A program made the position numbers and the translations under genes. DNA of 64,000 nt from Pricia antarctica (GTDB taxonomy: Bacteria; Bacteroidota; Bacteroidia; Flavobacteriales; Flavobacteriaceae), in NCBI GenBank assembly GCA_011050085.1, contig DRGL01000049.1:1-64000 (forward strand). Direction: 5' to 3'. This document shows positions 7,981 to 16,482 of the stretch, in pieces (position 1 is the stretch's first letter; each line of letters opens with the position of its first letter). The notes under the pieces are model-generated. The model had not been told where the DNA came from. It did not search any database and was given only the letters and a program-made list of their open reading frames with translations.

Positions 7981-8997
7981 CTATTCAATGTGGAACATCT
8001 CGTGCAGTTTTCGTATCTGCTCGGGCCGTCCAAGAACAATAACCTTGCTTTTCGGCTGCAACTGCAAATCGGCTTCGGGATTGATAGTATACTTACCGTC
8101 AGGTTCAATATATCCTATAATGGTACAGCCCGTTTTTCTTCGTAAATCGAGATCTCGCAAGGAATTGCAATCGACCTGATCTCTGAAATCTTCAATGGCC
8201 ACCTCTTCGAGGTTCGTGGTATTTTTGCCTTCCGTACCCAATTGGTCCATAAAGGTGATCAGGTTCGGCATAACCACCAGTGAGGCCATGTGGTCGCCTC
8301 CGATACGGTCTGGCATGATGACCTTATCGGCCCCGGCCAATTTCAGTTTCTTTTGCGATGTCGCTAATGAGGCCCTGCTTATAATGAACATACTCTTGTT
8401 CATTTGTCTTGCCGATAGCACTACGAAAAGATTCGCGGCATCATCTGGCATTGCAGCAATCAGGTACTGTGCCCGCTCTATTCCGGCCTCGCTCAGAGTA
8501 TCATCTTCATTGGAATCGCCTTCCACAAAAAGAATCCCTTCTTCTTCATATTTATCGATAACTTCCCTGTCCTTTTCGATAACGACGAATGGTTTCTTGT
8601 AGGTTCTCAAACGTTCGGCCGCTTGCATCCCGTTTCGACCGAAACCACATATGACTACATGATCGGTCAATTTACTTATCTTATCTTTCACTTTTTTCTT
8701 TTTTAGAAGTTGTAGCGAGTTTCTGCTCAAAATATATTCGGTAATCAGTGAAATAGAGAACGCGAATATGAAAACACTTGAAATTATTAAAAATACGGTG
8801 AAGAACTTCGCTTCGGTACTCAAAGGCCCCACTTCTGAAAAGCCGACCGTAGTAACCGTGATGACAGTCATATAGAGGGCATCCATCCAGGAAAAATCTG
8901 AAATTAACCGATAGCCCAAAACCCCAATGATGAGTACGGAGGCTATGGAGACAAAGGCCAAATAGATTCTAGATCGAAAGATATTCAGTAGGTTCAT
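7981..8997 (-). CDS. Potassium channel with RCK (TrkA-N/TrkA-C) domains
   Basis: A protein of 338 residues with two transmembrane helices (about 11-30 and 64-88) flanking a pore loop with the selectivity filter TVGFSE (50-55). A cytoplasmic Rossmann RCK domain follows, with the nucleotide-binding GFGRNG at 118-123, then a TrkA-C domain (about 250-338). The filter TVGFSE differs from the classical TVGYGD. The start codon overlaps the end of the PspC-like gene by 4 bp, so the two are translationally coupled. Confidence 0.9.
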   Translation of the reverse strand: MNLLNIFRSRIYLAFVSIASVLIIGVLGYRLISDFSWMDALYMTVITVTTVGFSEVGPLSTEAKFFTVFLIISSVFIFAFSISLITEYILSRNSLQLLKKKKVKDKISKLTDHVVICGFGRNGMQAAERLRTYKKPFVVIEKDREVIDKYEEEGILFVEGDSNEDDTLSEAGIERAQYLIAAMPDDAANLFVVLSARQMNKSMFIISRASLATSQKKLKLAGADKVIMPDRIGGDHMASLVVMPNLITFMDQLGTEGKNTTNLEEVAIEDFRDQVDCNSLRDLDLRRKTGCTIIGYIEPDGKYTINPEADLQLQPKSKVIVLGRPEQIRKLHEMFHIE

Positions 8998-9221
8998 AAG
9001 TCAAAAACGGAGGTGCGTTTAGTATAGACCAAATCTTTGATACGTAGCCAAAAAGCCAAGAAAAGATATAGGGCAAAACCAAAACCAAGCGTTACGAAAG
9101 TAAGGTAGATAAACGAGGTTCGCACTACCCGGATTCTTATTCCCAAACGTTCGGCAATACGGCGACAGACTTCAAAGCCGCGTTTTTGAAAGTAATACAA
9201 TAGTTGATAAAAGATGCTCAT
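8994..9221 (-). CDS. Small PspC-like membrane protein
   Basis: A 75-residue protein with one long hydrophobic stretch (about 36-58). The segment CRRIAERLGIRIRVVRTSFI resembles the PspC domain (CGGLAEYFGI-type start, then a membrane helix). The overlap with the K+ channel gene suggests a joint membrane function. The family call rests on a short match. Confidence 0.65.
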   Translation of the reverse strand: MSIFYQLLYYFQKRGFEVCRRIAERLGIRIRVVRTSFIYLTFVTLGFGFALYLFLAFWLRIKDLVYTKRTSVFDL

Positions 9222-9280
9222 GGGAACTGTTCACTAAGATGAATCCTATACTATAAATTTAATGGCCCTACTTCGTAAAA

Positions 9281-10564
9281 TTAACCATTTCCCTGTAATA
9301 AACTATTGCCTACAGTACACTGCAGACATTTGTTTTGGGTGCAATATTCGTTGTATAATTGCAGTAGCGCCTGACTCTCCTTTGCATTGTCGATAGAAAT
9401 ACCGTGGCTTTTGAAGCTGGTTATAACACTATTCTCCTCTTTTCCAATTTGAGACATGATTCGAATAATATCTTCATTGACCGTGGTCCCCTGATACCGT
9501 GCGTAACAGAATTTCAAAGGTAAAATGGTGTTGATTATTAAGAGATCAATAAACTTTTGAGTAGGCTTCTTTATACTTTTTTTGGATGTTTTTCCAAATG
9601 TGAAATGATCGTTCCAATAGTCACTTGCCGAGACGTCGAATATCGCATATAAGTCTTTTAGTTCAGAGGCATTTAAGATCATGCTGAAAAGATTGGGGCG
9701 CGCGGCATACAGGTTCGCCAATTGAGAAAGGCGAATCGTTGGAAAATTGGGTGGCCTCAACCTAAAAAATTCGGGTTTTTGTACACCATCTTCTTTCAAT
9801 TCGAATTTGTTCTTGAGGTGCCTAAATTCTTTTTTTAGCTGCAGGTAATAATCGTCAAAAATATCTTCGGAATCCAATAAATGAGTCATTCCAAGGAAAA
9901 CACTTTCCAATCCCATGGTTTGGGACCGTAGTTTTCGCACCGTAAAAAAGTCAAGCGCATTAGCCAAACTTAAAAAAGACGGTCCATTGATCTTTAATCC
10001 GAAAGTTTTAAGCAGTACGGTAAATAATACTTTCTCCCAATCATTCTTGGAGTTTTCCAAGAGTTTGAACATCCACTCAGATTTCCGCTCCAACCTTTCA
10101 AAATATAGACGTTCAAGCCAATTTTCGAAAACGAAGTTATCTATGTGGCCAATATTTTTTTCGCAATTGATAAAACGGATTCCGCTTTTGTTGAACAAAT
10201 CCTGATAAGCGACGAGAAGATTTTTGGATATATAGTTTTGCAACGCCAAGGTCGGAATTTCGGAATTATCGCTTCGAAAGACCGCAGCGTCATCTTCCCA
10301 AACCACGTGAAGGATAACATTGTTGTAGTTCACATCCTTCTCATGGTGGTGTGCATACCAATCCGAGGATTTTAGGTGTATTTCAACATTTCCCGCCCAT
10401 AGTTGTCCGCCAATCTTCACTTGAGCATTGAAAAAATCTGGACCTGCAGAATGGTTGTGTATACCGGTATCGACGATAAGTATAGGCAAATTGTTCGAAT
10501 CGACAAGCTCGTTCAACTGTAACTTCTTGTATTTCCAGATGAAATGTAGCAAGTCTTCTTTCAT
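9281..10564 (-). CDS. DUF2851 family protein
   Basis: A soluble protein of 427 residues with the N-terminal hallmark of the DUF2851 family found in Bacteroidota: LLHFIWKYKKL, then HNHSAGPDFFNAQVKIGG and GNVEIHLKSSDW. The C-terminus carries a small cysteine cluster (CTQNKCLQC). No biochemical function is known to me. It lies 30 bp downstream of the rhodanese gene and 59 bp upstream of the PspC-like gene, so all four may form one operon. Confidence 0.85.
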   Translation of the reverse strand: MKEDLLHFIWKYKKLQLNELVDSNNLPILIVDTGIHNHSAGPDFFNAQVKIGGQLWAGNVEIHLKSSDWYAHHHEKDVNYNNVILHVVWEDDAAVFRSDNSEIPTLALQNYISKNLLVAYQDLFNKSGIRFINCEKNIGHIDNFVFENWLERLYFERLERKSEWMFKLLENSKNDWEKVLFTVLLKTFGLKINGPSFLSLANALDFFTVRKLRSQTMGLESVFLGMTHLLDSEDIFDDYYLQLKKEFRHLKNKFELKEDGVQKPEFFRLRPPNFPTIRLSQLANLYAARPNLFSMILNASELKDLYAIFDVSASDYWNDHFTFGKTSKKSIKKPTQKFIDLLIINTILPLKFCYARYQGTTVNEDIIRIMSQIGKEENSVITSFKSHGISIDNAKESQALLQLYNEYCTQNKCLQCTVGNSLLQGNG

Positions 10565-10594
10565 GGTCGGTTTAAATGCGGTAATTATTAGCTT

Positions 10595-10906
10595 TTAATC
10601 GCCTTCAATTTCACCATCCCAGTTCATAAAGCCTCCTTCTAAATTATAAGCATTTTTAAAACCTACGCTGTTCATGATGGCACAAGCTTGACCACTACGG
10701 TTACCGCTACGGCAATAGACATAATAATTTTTACTTTTATCGAGCTTTTCAACCTCGTTCAAAAATTCTTGTCCCAAATAAAAATCGATATTGGTTGACT
10801 TGGGTATATAGCCTTCCTCAATTTCCTCTTTGGTTCTAACGTCAAGTATAACGGCATTATCATCCTTTTCGAGCTGTTCTTCCCATTCTTGTTGTGATAG
10901 GTTCAT
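10595..10906 (-). CDS. Rhodanese-like domain protein
   Basis: A single rhodanese domain of 103 residues, normally a sulfur carrier or sulfurtransferase. The active-site loop CRSGNRSG is at 65-72, with Cys65 as the persulfide-forming residue, and the family entry motif VILDVRTKEEIEEGYIP is at 19-35. No signal peptide is seen, so it is cytoplasmic. It is first in the run leading to DUF2851. Confidence 0.9.
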   Translation of the reverse strand: MNLSQQEWEEQLEKDDNAVILDVRTKEEIEEGYIPKSTNIDFYLGQEFLNEVEKLDKSKNYYVYCRSGNRSGQACAIMNSVGFKNAYNLEGGFMNWDGEIEGD

Positions 10907-11078
10907 AACTTAAAATCTTTTATCATTATTGCTAATTTCCGGCGACACCTTATTCAAATGCCGGCAAAAATTTGTTCTTCCATATTGTCCAAAAGTAAGA
11001 TTTTTAACGGAAACCGCATCTTGGAATTTTTAACAAAGAATTAGGTTTAATCATTTTCATCTCTCTTTAAAAAGCTAG

Positions 11079-11099
11079 TATATTTGTATATACAATTAT
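11079..11099 (+). promoter_or_regulatory. Promoter -7 element and palindromic operator of the MarR gene
   Basis: TATATTTG (11079-11086) matches the Bacteroidota -7 box. The perfect 12-bp palindrome TTGTATATACAA (11084-11095) overlaps it and extends, with one mismatched pair, to 20 bp (11080-11099). It ends 9 bp before the MarR start codon, the place expected for an autorepressor site. Confidence 0.55.
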
Positions 11100-11108
11100 T
11101 GAGTTGGC

Positions 11109-11555
11109 ATGAATGTAGAAGCGGTAATCAAAACGGATAAAGAAATTCCACTGAAAAGTAGAACAATTATCCATTTTATGTTGGTAGAAAACCACATCAA
11201 CGAAACTATTGCTACTGCCCTTAAGCCTTTCGAAGTATCCGTACAACAATTTAATGTACTACGAATTTTACGGGGACAAAAAAACAAGCCTGCCAATCTT
11301 TCCACCCTGAATGAACGCATGGTGACAAAGATGAGCAATACGACAAGATTAGTAGATAAACTATTGACCAAAGGTTACGTTGAACGTCGTACTTGCCCAT
11401 CAAACCGTAGAAAAATTGAGATCACGATTACTAAGCAAGGAAACAGCCAATTGGAGAAAATGGATAGTGCCATGATACATGCAGAAGAAGAAATCCTTAA
11501 AAAACTTTCAATAGAGGAATTGGAGCAACTGAACCTACTTTTCGATAAATTTTAA
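11109..11555 (+). CDS. MarR family transcriptional regulator
   Basis: A 148-residue winged-helix regulator. The recognition region LNERMVTKMSNTTRLVDKLL is followed by the wing GYVERRTCPSNRRKIEITIT, as in MarR proteins, which bind palindromic operators as dimers. A palindrome overlaps its own promoter. It is followed at 97 bp by a YceI-like gene, a pairing I recall from other Bacteroidota, so that gene is a likely target. Confidence 0.9.
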   Translation: MNVEAVIKTDKEIPLKSRTIIHFMLVENHINETIATALKPFEVSVQQFNVLRILRGQKNKPANLSTLNERMVTKMSNTTRLVDKLLTKGYVERRTCPSNRRKIEITITKQGNSQLEKMDSAMIHAEEEILKKLSIEELEQLNLLFDKF

Positions 11556-11620
11556 TTACTAACACCTATTATAAAAAAGGCTCCCACCTTAATGGGAATT
11601 AAAACAATCATTAACAAATT

Positions 11621-11638
11621 CATTCCTTTCGGAATGAC
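11621..11638. repeat. Short hairpin CATTCC-TTTC-GGAATG, relative of the 1288 element
   Basis: A 6-bp perfect inverted repeat with a TTTC loop, followed by AC, ending about 15 bp before the YceI start. It shares ATTCCT, TTC and GGAATGAC with the hairpin at 1288-1310 but has a shorter stem. Confidence 0.3.
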
Positions 11639-11652
11639 AAAATCAAATAATT

Positions 11653-12234
11653 ATGAAAAAAGGAGTATTTAGTATGGCATTAGCCATGGTATTCGGAGTT
11701 GCCACCGCAACAGAACCCGTTGTCGATGAAAAGAAAGAAGTAAAGACGGACGAAAGTACGGTTACTTGGAAAGCTTATAAAGTTACCGGTTCTCACACTG
11801 GAACCATAGCTTTGGAAAAAGGAGCCCTAATTTTCGATGGTGACAAACTTACCGGCGGTGAATTTACGGTAGATATGTCGACCTTAGTGTCTACTGACCT
11901 TGATGATGACGCTGAAAGCAAAGGGAAATTGGAAGGCCATTTGAACTCAGAAGATTTCTTTGCTACCGAAAAGCATAGTACATCAACATTGGTTTTTACC
12001 GATGTAAAATCTACTGGGAAGAATTCTTATGAAGTTACTGGTGACCTTACCATAAAAGATATTACTAAACCAGTCGTTTTTGATGTTTCAATTTACGGAA
12101 GCAAGGCTACGGCTACAGTAAAAGTCGATCGAACCAACTACGATATCAAATATGGTTCAGGAAACTTTTTTGAAAACTTAGGTGATAAAACTATATATGA
12201 TGAGTTTGACCTAGTAGTGGATTTAGAATTCTAG
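11653..12234 (+). CDS. YceI-like family periplasmic protein
   Basis: A protein of 193 residues with an N-terminal signal peptide (about 1-20) and a YceI-like lipocalin-type barrel, which binds isoprenoid-like lipids in characterised members. Family motifs: STVTWKAYKVTGSHTGTI, FTVDMSTLVSTDL, LNSEDFFATEKHSTSTLVF and GDLTIKDITKPVVFDV. It lies after the MarR gene and ends at a good terminator. Confidence 0.9.
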   Translation: MKKGVFSMALAMVFGVATATEPVVDEKKEVKTDESTVTWKAYKVTGSHTGTIALEKGALIFDGDKLTGGEFTVDMSTLVSTDLDDDAESKGKLEGHLNSEDFFATEKHSTSTLVFTDVKSTGKNSYEVTGDLTIKDITKPVVFDVSIYGSKATATVKVDRTNYDIKYGSGNFFENLGDKTIYDEFDLVVDLEF

Positions 12235-12261
12235 TAGGACGCCTCCTGCAATACTAATTAT

Positions 12262-12292
12262 AGGGACCGAAAATTTCGGTCCCTAATTTTTT
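12262..12292 (+). terminator. Rho-independent terminator after the YceI-like gene
   Basis: GGGACCGAA (12263-12271) pairs perfectly with TTCGGTCCC around an AATT loop, followed by TAATTTTTT. It isolates the MarR/YceI unit from the trp operon promoter. Confidence 0.85.
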
Positions 12293-12303
12293 ACTTCATC
12301 CGC

Positions 12304-12333
12304 TTGCCCTTTTAAAAATGATTTCTATATTTG
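12304..12333 (+). promoter_or_regulatory. Predicted trp operon promoter
   Basis: TTG (12304-12306), a 19-base spacer and TATATTTG (12326-12333) are an exact match to the Bacteroidota consensus. The leader-peptide ATG begins only 4 bp after the -7 box, so the transcript probably starts at or within a base or two of this ATG. Confidence 0.7.
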
Positions 12334-12337
12334 AGCC

Positions 12338-12394
12338 ATGATTAAGAGTAACATACAAACTTGGTGGTGGAACAACTTTCGACAAGCATCGTGA
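12338..12394 (+). CDS. trpL: trp operon leader peptide (18 aa, WWW)
   Basis: A short frame reads MIKSNIQTWWWNNFRQAS and stops. Three consecutive Trp codons (12362-12370) followed by a terminator hairpin and trpE are the signature of ribosome-mediated attenuation: with scarce charged tRNA-Trp the ribosome stalls on the Trp codons. The start lies 4 nt after the promoter -7 box, so the peptide is probably read from a leaderless mRNA. Confidence 0.85.
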   Translation: MIKSNIQTWWWNNFRQAS

Positions 12395-12422
12395 GCTGAG
12401 CATCATTGTAGTATAACTATAT

Positions 12423-12452
12423 AAGGCCTGTCATCACGACGGGCCTTTATTA
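12423..12452 (+). terminator. trp attenuator hairpin
   Basis: AAGGCCTGTC (12423-12432) pairs with GACGGGCCTT (12438-12447) over 10 bp with one G-T pair and a 5-nt loop, followed by TATT. It lies between the Trp-rich leader peptide and trpE. A 6-nt segment at the leader stop codon, TCGTGA (12389-12394), is complementary to TCACGA (12434-12439) in the loop and 3' arm and is a candidate, though short, antiterminator. Confidence 0.8.
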
Positions 12453-12468
12453 TTTCATAGCTTTCAAC

Positions 12469-13869
12469 ATGGCAAAATTTAAACTAAAAACCACATACAA
12501 ACGCATACTGGCAGACACTATTACGCCAGTGAGCGTCTATCTGAAAATCCGGGACCGATTTCCTAACAGCATCCTCTTGGAAAGTAGCGATTATCATGCC
12601 AACGATAACAGCTTTTCCTATATCTGTTGTAACCCCATTGCGTCTATAGTAATCGAGAATGAAAGAGTCGTACAGCAGTTCCCCGATGGTACATCCGAAG
12701 AAATCACTATTGAGTCGAATACCGACGTGGTGCGCGTCATAGATGATTTCAGTCAAAGATTCGAATCTGAATCCAAAGATTTTAAATTTATCGTAAATGG
12801 ACTCTTCGGTTATATGGCCTATGACGCCGTACGCTATTTTGAGGATATACAACTAAGCAAAAAAGAAAACAGTATCGCTATTCCCGATATGTATTACGCT
12901 GTATACAAAAATGTGATTGCCATTGATCATTTTAAGAACGAGGCCTATATTTTTTCTCATTGTTTCGAGGAGGATGAAAATACCCTTGAAATCGAGCGTA
13001 TTCTAAACGTTCGGAATTTCGCATCGTATAATTTTAAGATGGATGGTGAGGCCGTTTCCAATCTAAAAGACGAAGAATATAAACAACACGTTGAACTGGC
13101 CAAGAAACACTGTCAGCGCGGTGATGTTTTTCAACTGGTACTCTCTAGACGTTTTTCACAAGATTTTAAAGGGGACGAGTTCAACGTGTATCGTGCCCTA
13201 CGCTCCGTAAATCCTTCGCCGTACCTTTTCTATTTTGATTACGGTGACTTTAAAATATTCGGAAGCTCTCCGGAAGCGCAACTGGTGGTGAAAAATGGAG
13301 TTGCAGAAATTCACCCCATAGCCGGGACTTTTAAACGTACCGGTAACGATGAGAAGGATGCTATTCTGGCTAAACAATTGACAGAGGACGATAAAGAAAA
13401 TAGTGAGCATGTAATGTTAGTCGATCTTGCACGTAATGACCTTAGCCGAAATGGTAGTATGGTCGAGGTCACCAATTATAGGGAAGTACAATTCTTTTCG
13501 CACGTCATACACTTAGTATCAAAAGTAACCGGTAAAATTAAAAAACATATCCCAACCCTTAAAGTAGTTGCCGATACATTCCCTGCCGGAACCTTGAGCG
13601 GGGCGCCAAAACATAGGGCCATGCAATTGATAGAACAATATGAAAAAACAAGTCGCGGTTATTACGGTGGCGCTATTGGTTTTATGGACTTCGATGGAAA
13701 TTTCAACCACGCTATCATGATCCGAACTTTTCTTAGCAAAAACCACCAATTACATTATCAAGCGGGTGCTGGACTAGTGGCCGCTTCCAACGCTAACGAT
13801 GAACTTGAGGAAACCTACAATAAATTGGGGGCACTAACCAAGGCCTTGAAGATTGCTGAAGAGATATAA
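12469..13869 (+). CDS. trpE: Anthranilate synthase component I
   Basis: Converts chorismate to anthranilate using ammonia delivered by TrpG. At 466 residues it has the usual length. The tryptophan feedback motif LLESS is at 36-40, and the C-terminal chorismate-binding domain has PIAGTFKRTG, LVDLARNDLSR and FPAGTLSGAPKHRAMQLI. First structural gene of trpEGDCFBA, preceded by the attenuator, so it is likely controlled both by attenuation and by feedback. Confidence 0.96.
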   Translation: MAKFKLKTTYKRILADTITPVSVYLKIRDRFPNSILLESSDYHANDNSFSYICCNPIASIVIENERVVQQFPDGTSEEITIESNTDVVRVIDDFSQRFESESKDFKFIVNGLFGYMAYDAVRYFEDIQLSKKENSIAIPDMYYAVYKNVIAIDHFKNEAYIFSHCFEEDENTLEIERILNVRNFASYNFKMDGEAVSNLKDEEYKQHVELAKKHCQRGDVFQLVLSRRFSQDFKGDEFNVYRALRSVNPSPYLFYFDYGDFKIFGSSPEAQLVVKNGVAEIHPIAGTFKRTGNDEKDAILAKQLTEDDKENSEHVMLVDLARNDLSRNGSMVEVTNYREVQFFSHVIHLVSKVTGKIKKHIPTLKVVADTFPAGTLSGAPKHRAMQLIEQYEKTSRGYYGGAIGFMDFDGNFNHAIMIRTFLSKNHQLHYQAGAGLVAASNANDELEETYNKLGALTKALKIAEEI

Positions 13870-13923
13870 CTTTTTTTGGCCCTTGATTCCCACAGTGAAA
13901 CCTTAAATGATTACAATTAGAAA

Positions 13924-14544
13924 ATGAGCACAACAAAGAGTCAAAACGAAAAGAATGCCCGCACTGCCGTAAAGTCTGAGGGAATTTCCGTTCTCGTAAT
14001 AGACAACTACGACAGTTTCACCTACAACCTGGTACATTATCTTGAAGATTTGGGCTGCACGGTGACCGTTAGACGAAACAATCGCTTGACCCTTGACGAA
14101 GTTGATGCCTTCGACAAGATTGTACTTTCACCTGGTCCTGGTATTCCCGATGAAGCGGGATTGCTCAAACAAATCATTGCTAAATACGCCCCTACCAAAA
14201 GCATTCTTGGGGTATGCCTGGGGCAGCAGGCCATAGGCGAAGTATTCGGTGGTTCCCTTATCAATTTGGAGGAAGTATATCACGGAATTGCAACTTCCAT
14301 TGAAATCATAACAGAAGATCCTATTTTTGCAGGACTTCCTAAAAACATTGAGGTAGGTCGCTATCATTCCTGGGTCGTGAATCCTGATTTACCGGAAGTT
14401 TTGGAAGCGACTTCTCTAGATGAAAATGGACAAATAATGTCTCTGCGTCATAGAGAATATGATGTTTGCGCCGTTCAGTTCCATCCAGAGTCGGTATTGA
14501 CGCCTGAAGGCAAAAAGATATTAGAGAATTGGATCAACGCATAA
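13924..14544 (+). CDS. trpG: Anthranilate synthase component II (glutamine amidotransferase)
   Basis: Class I glutamine amidotransferase subunit that supplies ammonia to TrpE. Its 206 residues include about 20 extra at the N-terminus before the usual start of the family (VLVIDNYDSFTYNLVHYLE); no other ATG is available. The triad is present: nucleophile C98 in GVCLGQQAIGE, and H187 and E189 in AVQFHPES. Lies 54 bp after trpE. Confidence 0.95.
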   Translation: MSTTKSQNEKNARTAVKSEGISVLVIDNYDSFTYNLVHYLEDLGCTVTVRRNNRLTLDEVDAFDKIVLSPGPGIPDEAGLLKQIIAKYAPTKSILGVCLGQQAIGEVFGGSLINLEEVYHGIATSIEIITEDPIFAGLPKNIEVGRYHSWVVNPDLPEVLEATSLDENGQIMSLRHREYDVCAVQFHPESVLTPEGKKILENWINA

Positions 14545-14639
14545 TTTTTACTACTATTTAGGAGTACCAGAACGAATGTGATTAATGGCAATTGGATTGA
14601 GCCTAGCCGAAATGCTAGAATGGCGAAAGAATATAGATT

Positions 14640-15638
14640 ATGAAAGAAACCTTAAATAAACTGATAAACCACGACATACTCTCAAAAGCGGATGCCAAGA
14701 AAATACTTTTCAATATGGCCAAGGGGGATTATAATACGAGTCAGATTGCTGCCTTTGTGACGGTATATATGATGCGCAGTATTACCATCGAAGAGCTTGA
14801 AGGCTTTCGGGATGCGCTATTAGAACTATGCCTGAGGGTAGATTTATCTGCATTTGACCCCATAGATCTTTGCGGCACTGGAGGTGATGGTAAGGATACG
14901 TTCAATATATCTACATTGGCTTCTTTCATAACCGCCGGAGCCGGAGTGAAGGTTACCAAGCATGGTAATTACGGGGTGTCTAGCACATGTGGAAGCAGTA
15001 ATGTGATGGAATATTTAGGCATTAAATTCAGCAGTGACAAAGACTTTTTAGAAAAATGCATCAATGACGCAGGAATCTGTGTTTTACACGCGCCCCTATT
15101 TCATCCTGCGATGAAAAATGTAGCACCGATACGTCGAGACTTAGCCGTAAAGACCTTTTTCAATATGTTAGGACCTATGGTTAACCCTGCATTTCCAAAA
15201 AATCAAATGGTCGGGGTTTTCAATCTCGAACTCGCCCGTATGTACGGATATCTGTATCAGAATACCGATAAAAAGTTTACCGTTTTACATGCCCTTGATG
15301 GATATGATGAAATCTCCTTGACTGGAAATACCAAGACTATTTCAAACCGTTCCGAAGGCATGCTAAAACCTTCCGACTTCGGAGTGCAAGCCATAAAACA
15401 ATCGCAAATTACGGGAGGGGACACGATAGAATCATCCGCAAAAATTTTCGTGAACGTGTTGAAGGGCCAAGGCACTGAAGCACAGAACAACGTGGTCTGT
15501 GCCAATGCCGGTGTTGCGATTGCAACGGTAAGGGATATCAGTATCAAAGAAGGATTTGAGCAGGCCAAAGAGTCGCTCTTAGGTGGTAAGGGATTGCAAG
15601 CGTTGACTAAATTACAGGAGTTGAGCAAAGTCTCCTAA
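14640..15638 (+). CDS. trpD: Anthranilate phosphoribosyltransferase
   Basis: Transfers phosphoribose from PRPP to anthranilate. The 332 residues contain the glycine-rich PRPP site DLCGTGGDGKDTFNIST, KHGNYGVSSTCGSSNVME and the conserved RRDLAVKTFFNMLGPMVNP. It is separate from trpG, not fused as in E. coli. Third gene of the operon, 95 bp after trpG. Confidence 0.96.
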   Translation: MKETLNKLINHDILSKADAKKILFNMAKGDYNTSQIAAFVTVYMMRSITIEELEGFRDALLELCLRVDLSAFDPIDLCGTGGDGKDTFNISTLASFITAGAGVKVTKHGNYGVSSTCGSSNVMEYLGIKFSSDKDFLEKCINDAGICVLHAPLFHPAMKNVAPIRRDLAVKTFFNMLGPMVNPAFPKNQMVGVFNLELARMYGYLYQNTDKKFTVLHALDGYDEISLTGNTKTISNRSEGMLKPSDFGVQAIKQSQITGGDTIESSAKIFVNVLKGQGTEAQNNVVCANAGVAIATVRDISIKEGFEQAKESLLGGKGLQALTKLQELSKVS

Positions 15639-15694
15639 GCCTTACATCCATTGCTATTAAGCTAATCTTAAATAGGTTTCACAAGCATCGCATC

Positions 15695-16474
15695 ATGAAC
15701 ATTCTTGACCAAATAGTAGCTGACAAACGAAAGGAAGTCGATCTTAAAAAGTCGCTGATTCCGAAATCACAATTGGAAAAATCAGTGCTGTTCGGTCGCC
15801 AGACCGTTTCGCTGGCCGATGCGCTGCGCCTTAGCAAGTCGGGCATCATCGCTGAGCATAAACGTCGGTCGCCTTCGAAATCGGTAATAAATCAAAGCCT
15901 AAACGTACAAGATGTGGCAGAAGGCTATGAAAAAGCGGGCGTTTGTGGCATGTCAGTTTTAACGGATGGTAAATATTTCGGGGGATCATTAGACGATTTG
16001 ATAGTGGCACGTGCAGCTGTTGAAATGCCACTACTGCGTAAAGAATTTATCATTGATGAATATCAATTAATAGAAGCCAAATCATACGGTGCGGATGTAA
16101 TTCTTTTGATAGCCGCGATTTTGGACAAAGAAGAAATCAAGGGTTTTTCGGAACTGGCAAAATCGCTGCAGCTCGAGGTGTTACTTGAAGTACACAACGA
16201 AGAAGAGCTCCAAAAATCAATCATGCCCAGTCTTGATATGCTCGGCGTCAATAACCGAAACCTTAAGACCTTCGAGGTCAGCTTAGAAATCAGCAAAAGC
16301 CTTTCAAAACTGATTCCAGATGATTTTGTCAAGGTTTCTGAAAGTGGTATAAGTGCTATGGATTCCATTAAAGACTTGAAGACTTATGGATATCAGGGGT
16401 TTTTAATCGGAGAGAATTTTATGCGAACCACCGACCCCGGTGAGGCTGCCAGAACTTTTATAAATTACATTTAG
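15695..16474 (+). CDS. trpC: Indole-3-glycerol phosphate synthase
   Basis: TIM-barrel enzyme of 259 residues that closes the indole ring. Typical features: N-terminal ILDQIVADKRKEVDLKKS, catalytic lysine region IIAEHKRRSPSKS, LRKEFIIDEYQ, GVNNRNLKTFEV and the phosphate-binding SESGI. It is not fused to trpF, which starts 8 bp later. Confidence 0.96.
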   Translation: MNILDQIVADKRKEVDLKKSLIPKSQLEKSVLFGRQTVSLADALRLSKSGIIAEHKRRSPSKSVINQSLNVQDVAEGYEKAGVCGMSVLTDGKYFGGSLDDLIVARAAVEMPLLRKEFIIDEYQLIEAKSYGADVILLIAAILDKEEIKGFSELAKSLQLEVLLEVHNEEELQKSIMPSLDMLGVNNRNLKTFEVSLEISKSLSKLIPDDFVKVSESGISAMDSIKDLKTYGYQGFLIGENFMRTTDPGEAARTFINYI

Positions 16475-16482
16475 CAAAGGAT

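Noticed and set aside
8195-8602. Open frame of 135 codons antisense to the K+ channel gene
   Set aside because: Shadow of the RCK domain coding sequence.
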